From: Delphinapterus leucas
Taxonomy: Eukaryota; Chordata; Mammalia; Artiodactyla; Monodontidae
DNA length: 64,000 bases
Assembly: GCF_002288925.2 (NCBI RefSeq)
Contig: NW_022098069.1
Location: 71,280,099-71,344,098, forward strand
Reading direction: 5' to 3'
In this document: one piece after another, positions 9,076 to 20,345 of the stretch
Position numbering within the stretch: the stretch's first letter is position 1
How the letters are laid out: every line of letters starts with the position of its first letter
The notes under the pieces: model-generated
Seen by the model: only the letters and a program-made list of their open reading frames with translations
Database searches by the model: none
What the model was told of the DNA's origin: nothing
Translations under genes and position numbers: made by a program

Positions 9076-12000
9076 AGAGGATTTCTAACTCTGAGAATGT
9101 CTCCTGATAGAAAAACATGCTAGCTAATCTTGTTCCTTTGTGTTTTAATGTAGATGCATTGGACACTTACTCAAATATGCAAGTTTAATTTTTTCCTGCC
9201 ATAAGTCACAAACAAGGATTACAATCACTAAAGTCAACGTATTTTAGAAGGTATTTCATAGAAAATGAGAAGAATAAGTTCAGAAGAACAAATTAGAATT
9301 TTACCCAAAGTACACATGAAGAAAGAAGACAGCTTCAGAAATGCTTGATTAATGACAGCCATTTCTGAAATAAAAGCTAAGTAACACAAGAAATTGGAGG
9401 CAGAACACAAAGGAATAAAGTAACCAAAAAAGAATTTCTTAATTATTGATGTAAATAAAACAGGAAATTGTCCTCAGACCTTTTAGTCAGGAAAGAAAAC
9501 TTGGACTATATACTGGGCTGAAACTTTTACTTTTCAGATGGAAGGTACAGATAAGAGAGCTAAAAATTTAAGCAATTCTTGAAAAATGGCAGGCCTGGCT
9601 ACAGAATAATCTATTTAAATTTTCTGAGTTTGCTCCACTGAACTCAAATACTTTAATCAAACGAAAGCTGACCTGCCAGAGTTGGTGAGAAAGGACTTCT
9701 TTGTCAGATATTGAGAGGAGATCCCTTCAATTTTCTTCACAGATAAGTCTTCTGTGGTTTTCATGGGAGAGCAGGGAGGATGTTGGCCTTGAACTTCACT
9801 GTAAGGGGCTCATCCCTCTGCGGCTACACTTGACACTGATAAGTGCTGGTCTTGCACAGTTTCAGTTTCTCAGTTGAAACTGTAGCTCCTTTCAAATGGG
9901 CCTAATGTCTAGAGCTATACTACAACCATCCAGCCATTCCTTCCCATCCAATGTACTGCATGTAGGAGGTGCCTCTTCCATGCAATAACTCACAGATACC
10001 TGTCTCTGCTGTCTCTCTGGAAGTTGCCTTCTGAAACAGGCCCAGCAGCTGCTTCTCATGAAGTTCCAGCCCAGCCTCCTCTCCCAGCAATCTAGTTCTT
10101 TGTCAAGAGCCTAGGTCTTGGAAAACATAAGCTTCAACTCTCTCCCACAGGAAGAATATCCTCAGGTCTCCTGGAGCTAAGCCCCGCTGTCCCTCTTTAA
10201 AGGGGAAAGAGTAAAATGTATCTCATTCTTTCTTATTTGGAAAACACAGTTAAGTTCTCTTCCCATCGTGTTGTGTGACAGACGTACTTAACGTAATTGC
10301 TCCCTCTCAGGTAACACAATTTTTTGCAATAAGAGCTAAAAATAAATATCAAATTCTCAATACTAGCAGGGAAATTAAAGCTGTGTTATGGCTTTTGGAT
10401 ATAAAAGTTATACAAAACAACAAACAAAAACAAGTAAATAGTAATAAAACAAGTAATAAAAATGCCTTTGGAATGTTTTTGTTCAGACACATATAATTAT
10501 GGAATTCAGTTTCCAAGGATGGTTTTCTGGACAGAAGTTTTACACAGAGTATAATCCTTGTGGACTCTTTTTTGTTTGGTTTCAGTAAATTTCAACGTCA
10601 AAGTGCTGCTGCTGTTTCATTCCAATGCCACATGATTGTACTGAGAAGAGTATGTATCAAGTCACTGAGTGAGTGACTAGGGCTCATGTGTTGACCATTT
10701 CTCAATAGATTTAGAATTTTTACTCTTCAAGAGGGAAAAAAAATCTGTTGAAATCCAAAGAGGTCACAGTCAAAAGACCAGATTATTCATTATTTTTGTT
10801 CCCTTAGGAAACTGTAAGGAATAATTCTGCTGACCATATTGTTTTGTTCAAATGAGATGTTTTGTTTTTTTGAACAGAAAAGTGTCAAGTTGAAAATGTT
10901 TTTTTTCTTTTCTTTATCACTTTGAAAGGATCATTCAACCAAATCAAGCAATTGAAAGCAATGACACTTTTTATGTGAACTAAAACTTCTTCACATACCG
11001 AGAAACAAATGCTAAATTCCACTTTAATCAGGCCAGATCAGTTACACAGAATGGATTACTATCACAATGATCTCTGAGAGTCCTGATACTTTGATTCTGT
11101 TATAAACTTTGTAAGGCTGTTGCCCTGTATTCTGTTATTAAATTTTACATACTATGATCTTCTAAATCAGCACAATCACAGCTTAAAAGAGGAAACCAAC
11201 TTTAAAAAGCACAGATAAGTGCTACTTCATCTATGTAACTTTTTTTTTTTTTTTGGTACTTAAACCAAAAGAAGTCCAGGAAAGAATGCCTCCCAAAGGA
11301 TGCTAGTTGGCCAACATGTTTTGAGTTGTGAGGTGCAGATCTTGTCTAGATAAGTGTAGTCTTGGCTTCAAGGATAAAATATCTATTTTTGTCTTTGCCT
11401 CTACTGGTTTTTGCAACACTTCTTTCCTAGTCCATTACATTGAATGGCTCCCACTTTTATGACTAGACTTCATGATTGAAAGAAGAGATAAAGAAACTAA
11501 ATATCTTCCTTATCCACACTTCCTCTTATATAAAAATTTATTTCCTAGCAATATGCTGATGTATTAAAAATAGTTTAATGGATAGTTTTTACATATTTAT
11601 ACTAAAAGTGTAGAATATATCTTAAAATATGACTTTCCCTGGATATACATCTATTTACAGTCTGGAATTTAATCATCCATTAATAAGCATATTTTAAATT
11701 TATTCATTATAAATAGATGCCTCTTAAAGTCTGCAATATTAGGGATTGTGAAGGGAATGTGTTCTATGTGACTCCAGGGTCCAAACTCCTAATCACTGTG
11801 ACATATGTCATTGGATTCAACAAGAGCCAATAGCTAGGTAGAGAAGCTTGTCTGGGAGATGTTTGGGAACTCTGTACACAAGAGGGATGCTTAATAGCCC
11901 AGGGCAGCTGTGGCATGAAATTACATAGAAATCTATCTCTTCTACTGCCCAACCCCCAACACCTATATGGAGTGCATATCTCCTCTAGAACTTTGATGAA

Positions 12001-12562
12001 TTGCCAATAATAGTTCTGGGCATCTGGAGACAATAATCTGGCACAGATACTGATGTTCTCTTAAGAGACATTGTTAGCAATATCAATGTAGAAGTTTAAT
12101 TTATGGGCAGTAGTTGTGAAATTGTTCGAGAGAAGGAAAACATAATGAGTGCTTTGGGATGACTGTGGCTAAATGGAGATTCTTCATATGGAGCCTCTGT
12201 AGATGGAGATACCATGAGTACTCTATCAAGATCAAGTGGATCCGGTGATATAAAAAAGTTATTTTTATTGATGTAAATTTATTTGTTCCACATATTAGGA
12301 AGATCCAGTAGACACATACAACTTACTTCTATGTGAATATGAGATGATTTCCCATATATAACTAATTTTTCAGATAACTAAAAATTATATGATTTTTACT
12401 GATTGCATACATATAATATATATAATATGGATCTCTTTTCAGTTTACCTAAGACCTTGCCAGAGAGTTCAATATTGAATTGGATACATATTGGTTTCTAT
12501 CACAAGCTTGACTGATTCAATTTTCAGAGAAAGCTTAAGTCAACTCCCTTCTAGACTAATCT
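9076..12562. other. Unassigned intergenic sequence
   Basis: This is the longest stretch with no assigned repeat in the first quarter of the window. It contains a 9-bp-stem hairpin at 9856-9883, poly-T at 11241-11254, and moderately GC-rich text at 9690-10200. Open frames (for example 10275-10496 plus and 11764-12033 minus) show no recognisable domain, codon bias or signal, and I regard them as chance. Confidence 0.5.
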
Positions 12563-12681
12563 ACTAGAATGTCACCTCCATGAGAGCTGTATCTGGTCTG
12601 TACTATTCACCACTCCCATATCCTTAGTACATAGAACAAAACTAGGCATAAGCATTAATTAAATATTTTTGAATTAATGGA
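12563..12681 (+). repeat. L2 LINE 3'-end fragment
   Basis: The L2 3' sequence is recognisable in order: CTAGAATGTCACCTCCATGAG, TCTGGTCTGTACTATTCACC, CCTTAGTACATAGAAC and the AATTAAATATTTTTGAATTAA terminus that corresponds to AATAAATATTTGTTGAATGAA. Confidence 0.75.
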
Positions 12682-13432
12682 TTTCCTTTGACCTTAGATG
12701 GCCCATGCTTTACTGCAGTACAAAGGGACATAAGCCTTGTGTTTAAATATGTTTTGCTCCTCACTCACAAGATCTTTTCCTCCATCCTGACATACCCGTA
12801 TACTCCCATCATCGTTCTCTAATCTATATCTCCTCCAAAACCTCAGTTTCCAACATCTGCTTTCCATCTACTACCTCTTAATCTTCAACTTTACTTTTTC
12901 CAGTAATTTGTTGACTTGGTAAAGACCTCCCAATTGATTTTCCCACCATCTCTCCCTGTCCATCATGACCTTCATCTCTTTACTCTCCTTTTACAAGTGC
13001 TCCATAGCATCTGTCCTCTTCTCTCTTGCACCTCTTTTCCTTTGCAAAACTCCAATCCTCCTTAAATCCACAACTTAATTCAAGCTTTTGAATGTTCTGG
13101 GAATAAAGACATGCAACAATGCTGATTGGATATCTTTTATTTTTTACCACTCTTGGAAGCAGTATGCTTTTCCTATTCCTGATGTTTCTTTCCAAATGAG
13201 TATAATTCAATTAGCCTAATTCCAGATCTCACTGATTGCCTTATAAGAATTAAATGAGAACAAAATGACATTATTTCAAATTAGATTCTAAGAGAAGAAA
13301 GAGGAGGGGAGGAAAGTTATGAGCTAATTTCACTACTTATCATAAATAGAAAAATGAAAAGATAAAGTCAATATCCCCCCAAAAAGGGGATGTCTAAGGA
13401 TATTATATAAAGGTATTAGAATAATTGTAACT
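12682..13432. other. Unassigned intergenic sequence
   Basis: No family recognised. 12780-12970 is C/T-rich on the plus strand. The minus-strand frame at 12980-13210 has no domain and is not called. Confidence 0.5.
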
Positions 13433-13830
13433 GTGTTAGATCGCAAAAATGACCTCCTGTTCTGCATTCCTCTCATTTGCCCTCCTCTATGATTCTGGGC
13501 TTCATCATATTATTTCCTTTGGCCCATGAGGAGTTAATGAATATAATTCAAACAGAGATTTGAAAAAGTACTTGCCCGTTGCTTCTTAGGCTTTTGCAAC
13601 TCTGTCTTTGCCATAAGAAGTCTAGTCTTGCCTGCTGGAGGAATGTAATAAGAATGTAAGATACAGAGCTAAATTGTCCCAGTCAATAGCCAGCATAGTC
13701 CCAGAAATGAAAGTAAACCTAGCTTAAACCAGAGCCACCACCCAGCTGAAATCACTGACTCATACACTCATGAACCAGGTTGATGCTTATTGCTCTAAAC
13801 ATTGAGTTTGGGGTGTCTTTTGTTTTGTTT
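13433..13830 (+). mobile_element. Possible ancient MaLR-type LTR
   Basis: The text TTTGGCCCATGAGG, GAAAAAGTACTTGCCC, TCTTTGCCATAAGAAG, TGCCTGCTGGAGGAAT, CACCCAGCTGAAATC and TGAGTTTGGGGTG occurs in the order I remember for an old mammalian LTR family, probably ERVL-MaLR. It is heavily diverged, no target-site duplication was found, and the name is uncertain. A (TTTTG)n run at about 13820-13845 follows it. Confidence 0.45.
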
Positions 13831-14049
13831 TGTTTTGTTTTTAATCCAGCATAACAGTAGAAATACAACAAATACTGTAACCATTTAGAAAAATGCAAAC
13901 CTTTATAAATGCGAAAAGGTATACTGATAAACACACACAGTGAAAGAGAATATATAAAACTAGTTATGTAATGAAATTTGATGTGGGTGTGTATATCATA
14001 CAATAATACAAAAGAACAAAGACCAAAGTTATTATTCATATTGACAGTT

Positions 14050-14650
14050 GTGTAACAGCTTAAATTATGTATTGATAGAAAAAAAGAAGTTCAAATTGCC
14101 TAACAAAGCAAAATTCAGTACTCTGTGCTACATTCACAAGACAGATCTGAAACAAATATTCTGAATGGATAAAAAGTAAAGAACAAGCAATATTATACCA
14201 GGCAAATGCAGATAAAAAGAAAGTAGGTATACATCTGACAGGTAGAATTTAGACCAAAAAACACTAAAAGAAGAACACAAAAGGACACTTTACAAGGCCA
14301 TAGATTAAAATTCAAAATGAAGATATAGAATATATTAATATTTGTGCACTGATAATTCAGCAATACTAGTCATACAAGCCAAATTAAATATGTAAATAAA
14401 TAAATCTAATCATGATTTTTTAGAAAAAAATTTTTTGAAAAAGAACACTATTGAAAAATAGCTAACTCAATTAAAAAGTGGTGGCGGTGAGGGAATTGAG
14501 GTGGGGGGAGACAAAGCACGAAGTTAGAAATAACAAGGGTAAAATTATCATCAAAATTGAGGAAATTATAAAAATAATAATTAAGAGACTTACTTTGTAC
14601 AATAATGCAAATTAATTTAAAAAAATGAAAACTTGGATAATTTTCTCTCT
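14050..14650 (+). mobile_element. Ancient L1 fragment (ORF2 endonuclease to linker)
   Basis: Diverged L1 ORF2 DNA in plus orientation. AAAAAGAAAGTAGGTATAC with TAGAATTTAGACCAAAAAAC corresponds to the endonuclease middle, and GAGACTTACTTTGTACAATA with TTGGATAATTTTCT corresponds to the start of the reverse-transcriptase linker. A G-rich interruption lies at 14478-14510. No readable protein remains. Confidence 0.6.
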
Positions 14651-14764
14651 CTACCAAAGGGCTGTGGGAGAGGAGGAGAAGATGGGCTATGTAGATCAAT
14701 TACCATTGAAGAAATAAAGGAAGTATTTGAAAAGAGTGGGTGTTTGTTTTTAATTGTTGACGGA

Positions 14765-15400
14765 AGTGTTCTTTGTAGGTCAGTGAGGTTAAATTGGTTA
14801 ACAGTTGTTCAAATCTTCTACAAGTTGTTGAGATTTTCACATAAGATTTTCGACACTTCTTTTTCTCCTTTAAATCTGTCATATGTATTGTTTGTATTTC
14901 AAAGCTCTATTATTGTATACACACTGATTTTGGATTCTTGTATCTTTCTGTGGAATTAGTTCTTTTATCATTTTGAAATGTCTTTTTCTCTAGTAGTACA
15001 CCTTGTCTTAAGTCTTCTTTGCCTAATATTAATAAACTTGTAATAGCTATCTTTTGGTTTGTGTATGCATAATATATATTTTTTTCATCCTTTTGATTCT
15101 CTCTTTATCTTTATACTCAAGTGTATCTCTAGTAAACAACATCGAATTGATTTTGATATCTTTATCCAGTTAGACAAATGTGGCCTTTTAATGGGATTTT
15201 AGTCAATTTATGTTTATCACAATTCCTGATATATCTGTATTTAATGAACATATTGTTATTATCCCATGTATTCATTTCTTTTTTTAATGCATTTTTAGAT
15301 TAATCAAGTTTTAAAAATTCTAGGTTGGGTTTTTTTGTTATATATTCTCACACAATTCTTCTAGTATTTCTCTAAATATAGCATCTCTGATTTCTATTTT
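14765..15400 (-). mobile_element. Ancient L1 fragment, minus strand (ORF2 endonuclease)
   Basis: On the minus strand the segment reads as the first part of L1 ORF2. Plus-strand landmarks are TTCAAATCTTCTACAAG, CATTTTGAAATGTC, AGCTATCTTTTGGTTTGTG, CATCCTTTTGATTCTC, and the ORF2 N-terminal region near CCTTTTAATGGGATTTTAG. It is adjacent to a plus-strand L1 fragment covering the same domain, so the two form a diverged inverted pair. Confidence 0.75.
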
Positions 15401-15511
15401 TTAAATATTATTTTTATTTTACTAATGGAAAGATAGCTAGTACACCTTCATTTATTCCAGATGAATTTCAGAGAGGAAGAAGAGAAAGGATCATACCAAC
15501 CATCAGTCTTT

Positions 15512-16100
15512 TTTTATTTTGGGGGGAACTTTATTGAGGAATATTTTACATAAGTAACACCTGTTTAAGTGTGCAATTTGATAAGTTTTTACATATGTAT
15601 ACATGCACCCATGAAACTATTACCACAATTGAGATAATGAGTTTATCACTGTCCCCAAAACTCCCTCTTGCTCCCCTGTGATCCTTTCTTCTTGCCCACT
15701 CGCCAATACCCAGACAGTCACTGATCTTTTTATTACTGTAGATGAGTTTTCACTTCTAGAATTTCATATAAACAAAAATATATATTATATACTTTTTTGT
15801 ACTGGCTCGAGCATATTTATTTTGAGATAAATCTAAATTGTTCCATGATTCAATATTCGTTCCCCTTTATTGCTGAACAGTATTTTACTGCATTACATAC
15901 CACAATTTATTTATCCGATTCACCTATAGATAGATAGTTGGAATTTTTTCCTAATTTGAGTCTATTACAAATTAAGCCTTCAAAAACATTCAAGTACAAT
16001 TCTTTATATGAACATGTGCTTTCATTTGTTTTTGCTAAATACTTAGAAATGGAATGGCTAGTCATATACTAGGTATATGTTCAATGTTTTTACATGAAGT
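15512..16100 (-). mobile_element. L1M-type L1 3' end, minus strand
   Basis: The left edge is the L1 3' UTR read in reverse: AACTTTATTGAGGAATATTT, GTGCAATTTGATAAGTTTT, ACATATGTATACATGCACCC, then CACAATTTATTTATCCGATT and GAATGGCTAGTCATA, which belong to the C-terminal part of ORF2. It is a common mammalian L1M-type arrangement, about 590 bases, 5'-truncated. No clear target-site duplication was found. Confidence 0.88.
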
Positions 16101-16111
16101 TCAGAAACATG

Positions 16112-16470
16112 CAAAAGCATGACAAAGATTGTCACAACAAAGTACCACAGACACTTTTTCCTCACAAATCTGGAGGCTAGAAGTCTGGAACCAAGGTGTC
16201 AGCAGACTGGTTTCTTCTGAGGTCTCTTCTTGGCTTGCAGATGGCCTTCTCCCTGTGTTTTCACATGGTCCTCTCTCTGTTTCTATGTCCAAATTTCCTC
16301 TTCTTAGAGGAAACCAGTTATATTGGATTAGGGCCTACCCTAATGACTTCATTTTAACTTAATTTCCTCTTTGAAGACCCTAGCTCCAAATACAGTCACA
16401 TTCTGAGGTACTGGAGGCTATGACTTTAACATATGGATTTGGGGGGAACACAATTCAGCCCATAATAGTG
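16112..16470 (-). mobile_element. MLT1-type MaLR solo LTR, minus strand
   Basis: Read in reverse the element begins TATTATGGGCTGAATTGTG and passes through words equivalent to GTACCTCAGAATGTGACTG, AGGGTCTTCAAAGAGG, TAGGGTAGGCCCTAATCC and the CTCCAGATTTGTGAGG end typical of MLT1 LTRs. It retains most of the LTR length (about 360 bases). LTRs of this class carried promoter and polyadenylation signals of an extinct retrovirus-like element. No internal sequence remains here. Confidence 0.85.
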
Positions 16471-17362
16471 GTACTTGTCAATGAATGCCATTTAAGTTCA
16501 GAAAACTATATTGGGCTGATGGAATTGCCCGTTTACTGATGAGTAAATGGTAGTGTCTTTTCCAGGTTTGATGAATAACATAGGGTCATATGGTCCATAT
16601 CTAGGGAGTCCCATGTGTGTCTGTGGTTGAGAGGCTGAAGCTTTGGAAGTTCAGCACCCCTGGGCTGCTGGGACAGATGATGAATGTTATTTTCCTCTCA
16701 GTCCTTCAAATAAGTCTAAGTCCCTCTTCAAAGATTAGTACACACACACACACTCACACACACAAACACACGTATTTTCTGCAAAAGCAGTTGGTCCCTT
16801 GGGGACAAAGATAAGACATATCCACTACAGGTAAGCAGAGAGATTCCATTGTATTAAAAGTGCTTTATGTTGAAAAATGAAGTGGAAGCTCTTCAGCTGT
16901 TCCTCAGTGGAGGACTGTGCATGCTCTTGGGAAAAGGAGCATTGACTTTAGAAGGAATATACACCGGCTGCCCATAAGAAGTTGCATTTATTCATTTCTG
17001 CCCCTGAGTATCACTGCATTTGCGCTGCACACGTTTTCCTTTAATGGCATTGAAAACAGTCAAATATGAAGATTCTGGGGCCTGAACCTCAAATCTTGAT
17101 ATTTGAGATACAGGATGGAAGCTGAGGGACCTTGTGAGTTTGGAGGATGCAAGAAAGTCACAGAAATCTCATCAGAAAATGCTTTGTGGCCATGTAGAGT
17201 GGAAGATGAGATTAAGATGATCCAAGAAGTTGGTGCTTTACCCCAAGAGTCTTTCAAACAAGCTCCAGAATTTGGGCTGTAGAAAGCCATGTGAGTGCTA
17301 GTATAAGATCTGCCTGCCTTTGGGGCAAGCATGAAGCCTATAGTTTGTGTATTTTTATCTTA
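16471..17362. other. Unassigned intergenic sequence with (CA)n
   Basis: No repeat family or exon is recognised apart from an imperfect (CA)n at 16741-16772. The minus-strand frame at 17060-17332 has no recognisable domain. Confidence 0.5.
16741..16772 (+). repeat. (CA)n microsatellite, interrupted
   Basis: CACACA repeats are interrupted by CT and AA (CACACTCACACACACAAACA). Confidence 0.85.
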
Positions 17363-17367
17363 AAAAT

Positions 17368-17735
17368 TGTTTTTGTTGTTGAGCTACAGTGGATGTACAA
17401 TATTACATGGGTTTCAGGTGTGCGATGTGGTGATTCACAATTTTTTTTTTTTTTTTTTTTTTACAGTACGCAGGCCTCTCTGTTGTGGCCTCTCCCATTG
17501 CGGAGCACAGGCTCCGGACGCGCAGGCTCAGCGGCCATGGCTCACGGGCCCAGCCGCTCCACAGCATGTGGGATCTTCCCAGACCGGGGCACGAACCCAC
17601 GTCCCCTGCATCGGCAGGCGGACTGTCAACCACTGCGCCACCAGGGAAGCCCTGATTCACAATTTTTGAAGGTTATACGTCGTTTATACTTAATGTAGGA
17701 TGTTGGCTATACTCCCCCTACTACAAAAGCTATGA
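17368..17735 (-). mobile_element. Ancient L1 3' end, minus strand, split by a SINE
   Basis: The L1 3' UTR reads in reverse as TGTTGAGCTACAGTGGATG, ATTACATGGGTTTCAGGTG, TGATTCACAATTTTTGAAGG and TTGGCTATACTCCC. The text is continuous across the SINE at 17446-17652 when one copy of the 15-bp duplication is removed. The SINE is therefore younger than the L1. Confidence 0.75.
17446..17652 (-). mobile_element. CHR-2-like SINE, minus strand
   Basis: A GC-rich tRNA-derived SINE in reverse. The head (GGGCTTCCCTGGTGGCGCAG on the minus strand) is at the right end and a poly-T of about 22 (the A tail) is at the left. It is flanked by a perfect 15-bp duplication (TGATTCACAATTTTT at 17431-17445 and 17653-17667). 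Box A (TGGCGCAGTGG) and box B (GGGACGTGGGTTCGTGCC on the minus strand) of an internal Pol III promoter are visible. It sits inside an older L1 3' end. Frames running through it are not genes. Confidence 0.95.
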
Positions 17736-19958
17736 CAGAGGTGAGAAGAATGGTTAATTTGGAGGTACACTAATGAGAAAAGAGCACAAGGAGCCTGCTT
17801 GGATGATGGAAATGTTTATATCTTGATCTGGATCATGTTTAAACAGGTAAATTCTTGTATAAAATACATCAATCTTTGTACTTAAGATTTGTGTACCTTA
17901 CTGTAAGTTATAGTTTAATTTAAAAAACAGTAATAATAATAAAAACAAAATCTGCCAAAAACATTTAGGAGATGTTGGGAGAAATTAGAACACACATAGG
18001 GTAATTAATGGTATTAATGAATAACAAATATCACTGAGATGTAATAAGAGTATTTGCAGTTTTATATAAAGTATCTGTATCTTTTAGAGATGCATATTGA
18101 AGTACTGTACTTACTGCAGAAAACATATAATCCCTGAGATCCTTTTAAAATAAACTAACAGGTGTTGGTATAACTTAAACAAGACTCTGGTAATGTTTGA
18201 TAATTGTTGAATCTGGGATGATGAGCACATTGGTTTAATTATATAATTCTCTCTACTTATGTCTATATACGTTTTCAATAATAAAAGTTTACTTTTTAAG
18301 GGACTGTTTAGTTCAGATTTCCATGCTCAGAATATTAACTTCTGGGCTTTTTCCCAAAATGGATTGGTGCAGCCTCTCCAACTTCCATGCTGTGCCTCTC
18401 TAGTTAGTAGTAGTAACAGTTGTTGCTTATTGACTCTTAGCAATCACCAGGCTCCAATATAGATAAATATATATGATATATATATATATCATATATATAA
18501 TAAAGTTTAAATTAATAAATACATAAATTAAGTTCTTGTCTCTCTTTTTCGAATTAGCTAAAAGGAAGTCAGACTTTATATTTAAAAAAAAAAATCTGAA
18601 TCTTGTGATGGTTGACACAACGGGATTGGGAGCATTGAAAACATCCAAAAGCTATTTGATTGATTTAATGGTTAAAAGTCAGGGTTTATCCCGGGAAAAG
18701 ATTGGAAAAGTTGGGAAAGAAGAGTAGGAAAAACTAGAGCCAGCAGTAGCCAGTGGATTCAAGGCAGAGAATTGTAGAGTCTGGGAAAGAAGACAGGAAT
18801 TGGGGCCAACCAGCCTGCTGGGCTGTGTGAGAGGGATTGGGGAAAATGTTTCTACAAAAATTTTGTTCTGTATCATGAATGAAACCTCTCTCGAGCTTTG
18901 CTTTGCCTTGCAGTAGATTTTAAAATTTACTTTGGAGGAAGAAAAATAAAAGTGTTGGTCCATACACAATATATTTATTTATTTACATTTCCAAGCAAGC
19001 ATATTAAAGTCTCTGATAAGTCCTAATAGAAAACAACACTCAAAAATTTTAACCCAGAAATACCAGAATTATTTTTCCGCCCATCCCTGAACATCCACAC
19101 TCACTTTTGGCCCCTATGATCATCTTCTAAGTCTAGCACTTGGAACACTGTTTGGAAGTGTTTCCTCAGATTTACTATTCAATTCATGTGTGCTTTGGTT
19201 CAAAACCTCCCTCTGCCTGTTGCCAGGACTCTGCCTGATCTTCCCTCTCCTGATCTGCAGCTAGCCTGTGACTATCCAAGTCCTGCTTAAAAAGCAAACT
19301 TTTCTCTTATATTTTTAACAGTCATATTTTCAAATATCTTATTTTATGTTCTTATTTTTATTTTGTATCAGTACATATTCCAATTAAATTACCTTTCTGG
19401 TGAGTTTCAATTCTGAAATCCTATGGTTTTTTTGATTTTGTGGAAAAGAGTTGTTTCATAGGATAAAAATGACACAGGAGGAGAACGCTCCACGGGAATA
19501 ATATTTCTAAGGAAGAATTGAAAGTCTTCCCTTTTATAGAATAAAAAACATGCTATTACAATAGATTTATAACTCAAGTAATTGTGGGTCTGCCTTACTC
19601 TAGATCACCTTAGTAAATTATTTTTAAAATAGCACTAAGAAAGCTGGTACTACGTCATTCAGGAAGCTGGAATAACACTTTGGGGACTTAATGGCCTCTG
19701 CTCAATCACACAGATGCCCTGATCACAAACAATATTTGGTGGCAAAGGTCCATAGTCACAAGAATCATGCTAATCCTTTCATAGTTTCAGGGTGATTGCT
19801 GTTCTGTAAGCTGAACTTACCTGGATATTTCAGTTAGGTCCTTTTTTATAAGACTCCATGGAAAGATTTAATAATAGGAAATTGTAGAGAGTGAACATAT
19901 TTTACTAAACTGGAAGAGGCCAGAAAACTGCCTTTAAAGAGTTCCTTAATATAAAAAA
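17736..19958. other. Unassigned AT-rich intergenic sequence
   Basis: No repeat family is recognised except an AT palindrome at 18467-18498. 19080-19290 is somewhat C/T-rich. No exon-like frame was seen. Confidence 0.5.
18467..18498. repeat. 32-bp perfect AT palindrome
   Basis: ATATATATGATATATA followed by its exact reverse complement, centred between 18482 and 18483. The single G and C fix the register, so it is more than a simple TA run. Confidence 0.9.
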
Positions 19959-19961
19959 ATG

Positions 19962-20345
19962 GAGAGAAAGACAAATATATGATATCGCTTATATGTGGAA
20001 TCTAAAAAAATGATACAAATGAGCTTATTTACAAAACAGAAATAGAGTCACAGATGTAGAAAACAAACTTATGGTTACAGGGGCTAGGGAGTGGGGAGGG
20101 AGGGATAACTGAGAGATTGCGATTGACATGTACACACTACTGTATATAAAATAGATGACGAATACGGTCCTACTGTATAGCACAGGGAACTCTACTCAAT
20201 ACTCCGCAATGACTTATGTGGGAAAAGAATTTTAAAAAGGTGGATATAGGTATATGTATAACTGATTCACTTTGCTGTATGTCTGAAACTAACACCACAT
20301 AGTAAATCAACTGTACTCCACTAGAAAATTTTTTAAATAGAGAAA
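19962..20345 (+). mobile_element. Cetartiodactyl L1 3' end (5'-truncated)
   Basis: L1 3' sequence in plus orientation: GATATCGCTTATATGTGGAA, AGAGTCACAGATGTAGAAAA, CCTACTGTATAGCACAGGGA, TATAACTGATTCACTTTGCT, and GTAAATCAACTGTACTCC at the end. It covers the last codons of ORF2 and the 3' UTR. The A tail is degraded (AAAATTTTTTAAATAG), and no clear duplication was found. Confidence 0.88.

Noticed and set aside
17291..17698. 135-codon plus-strand open frame and two overlapping frames
   Set aside because: They read through the CHR SINE and its poly-T tail (poly-Phe run). The same Ser/Arg/Gly/Ala-rich peptides recur at every SINE copy.
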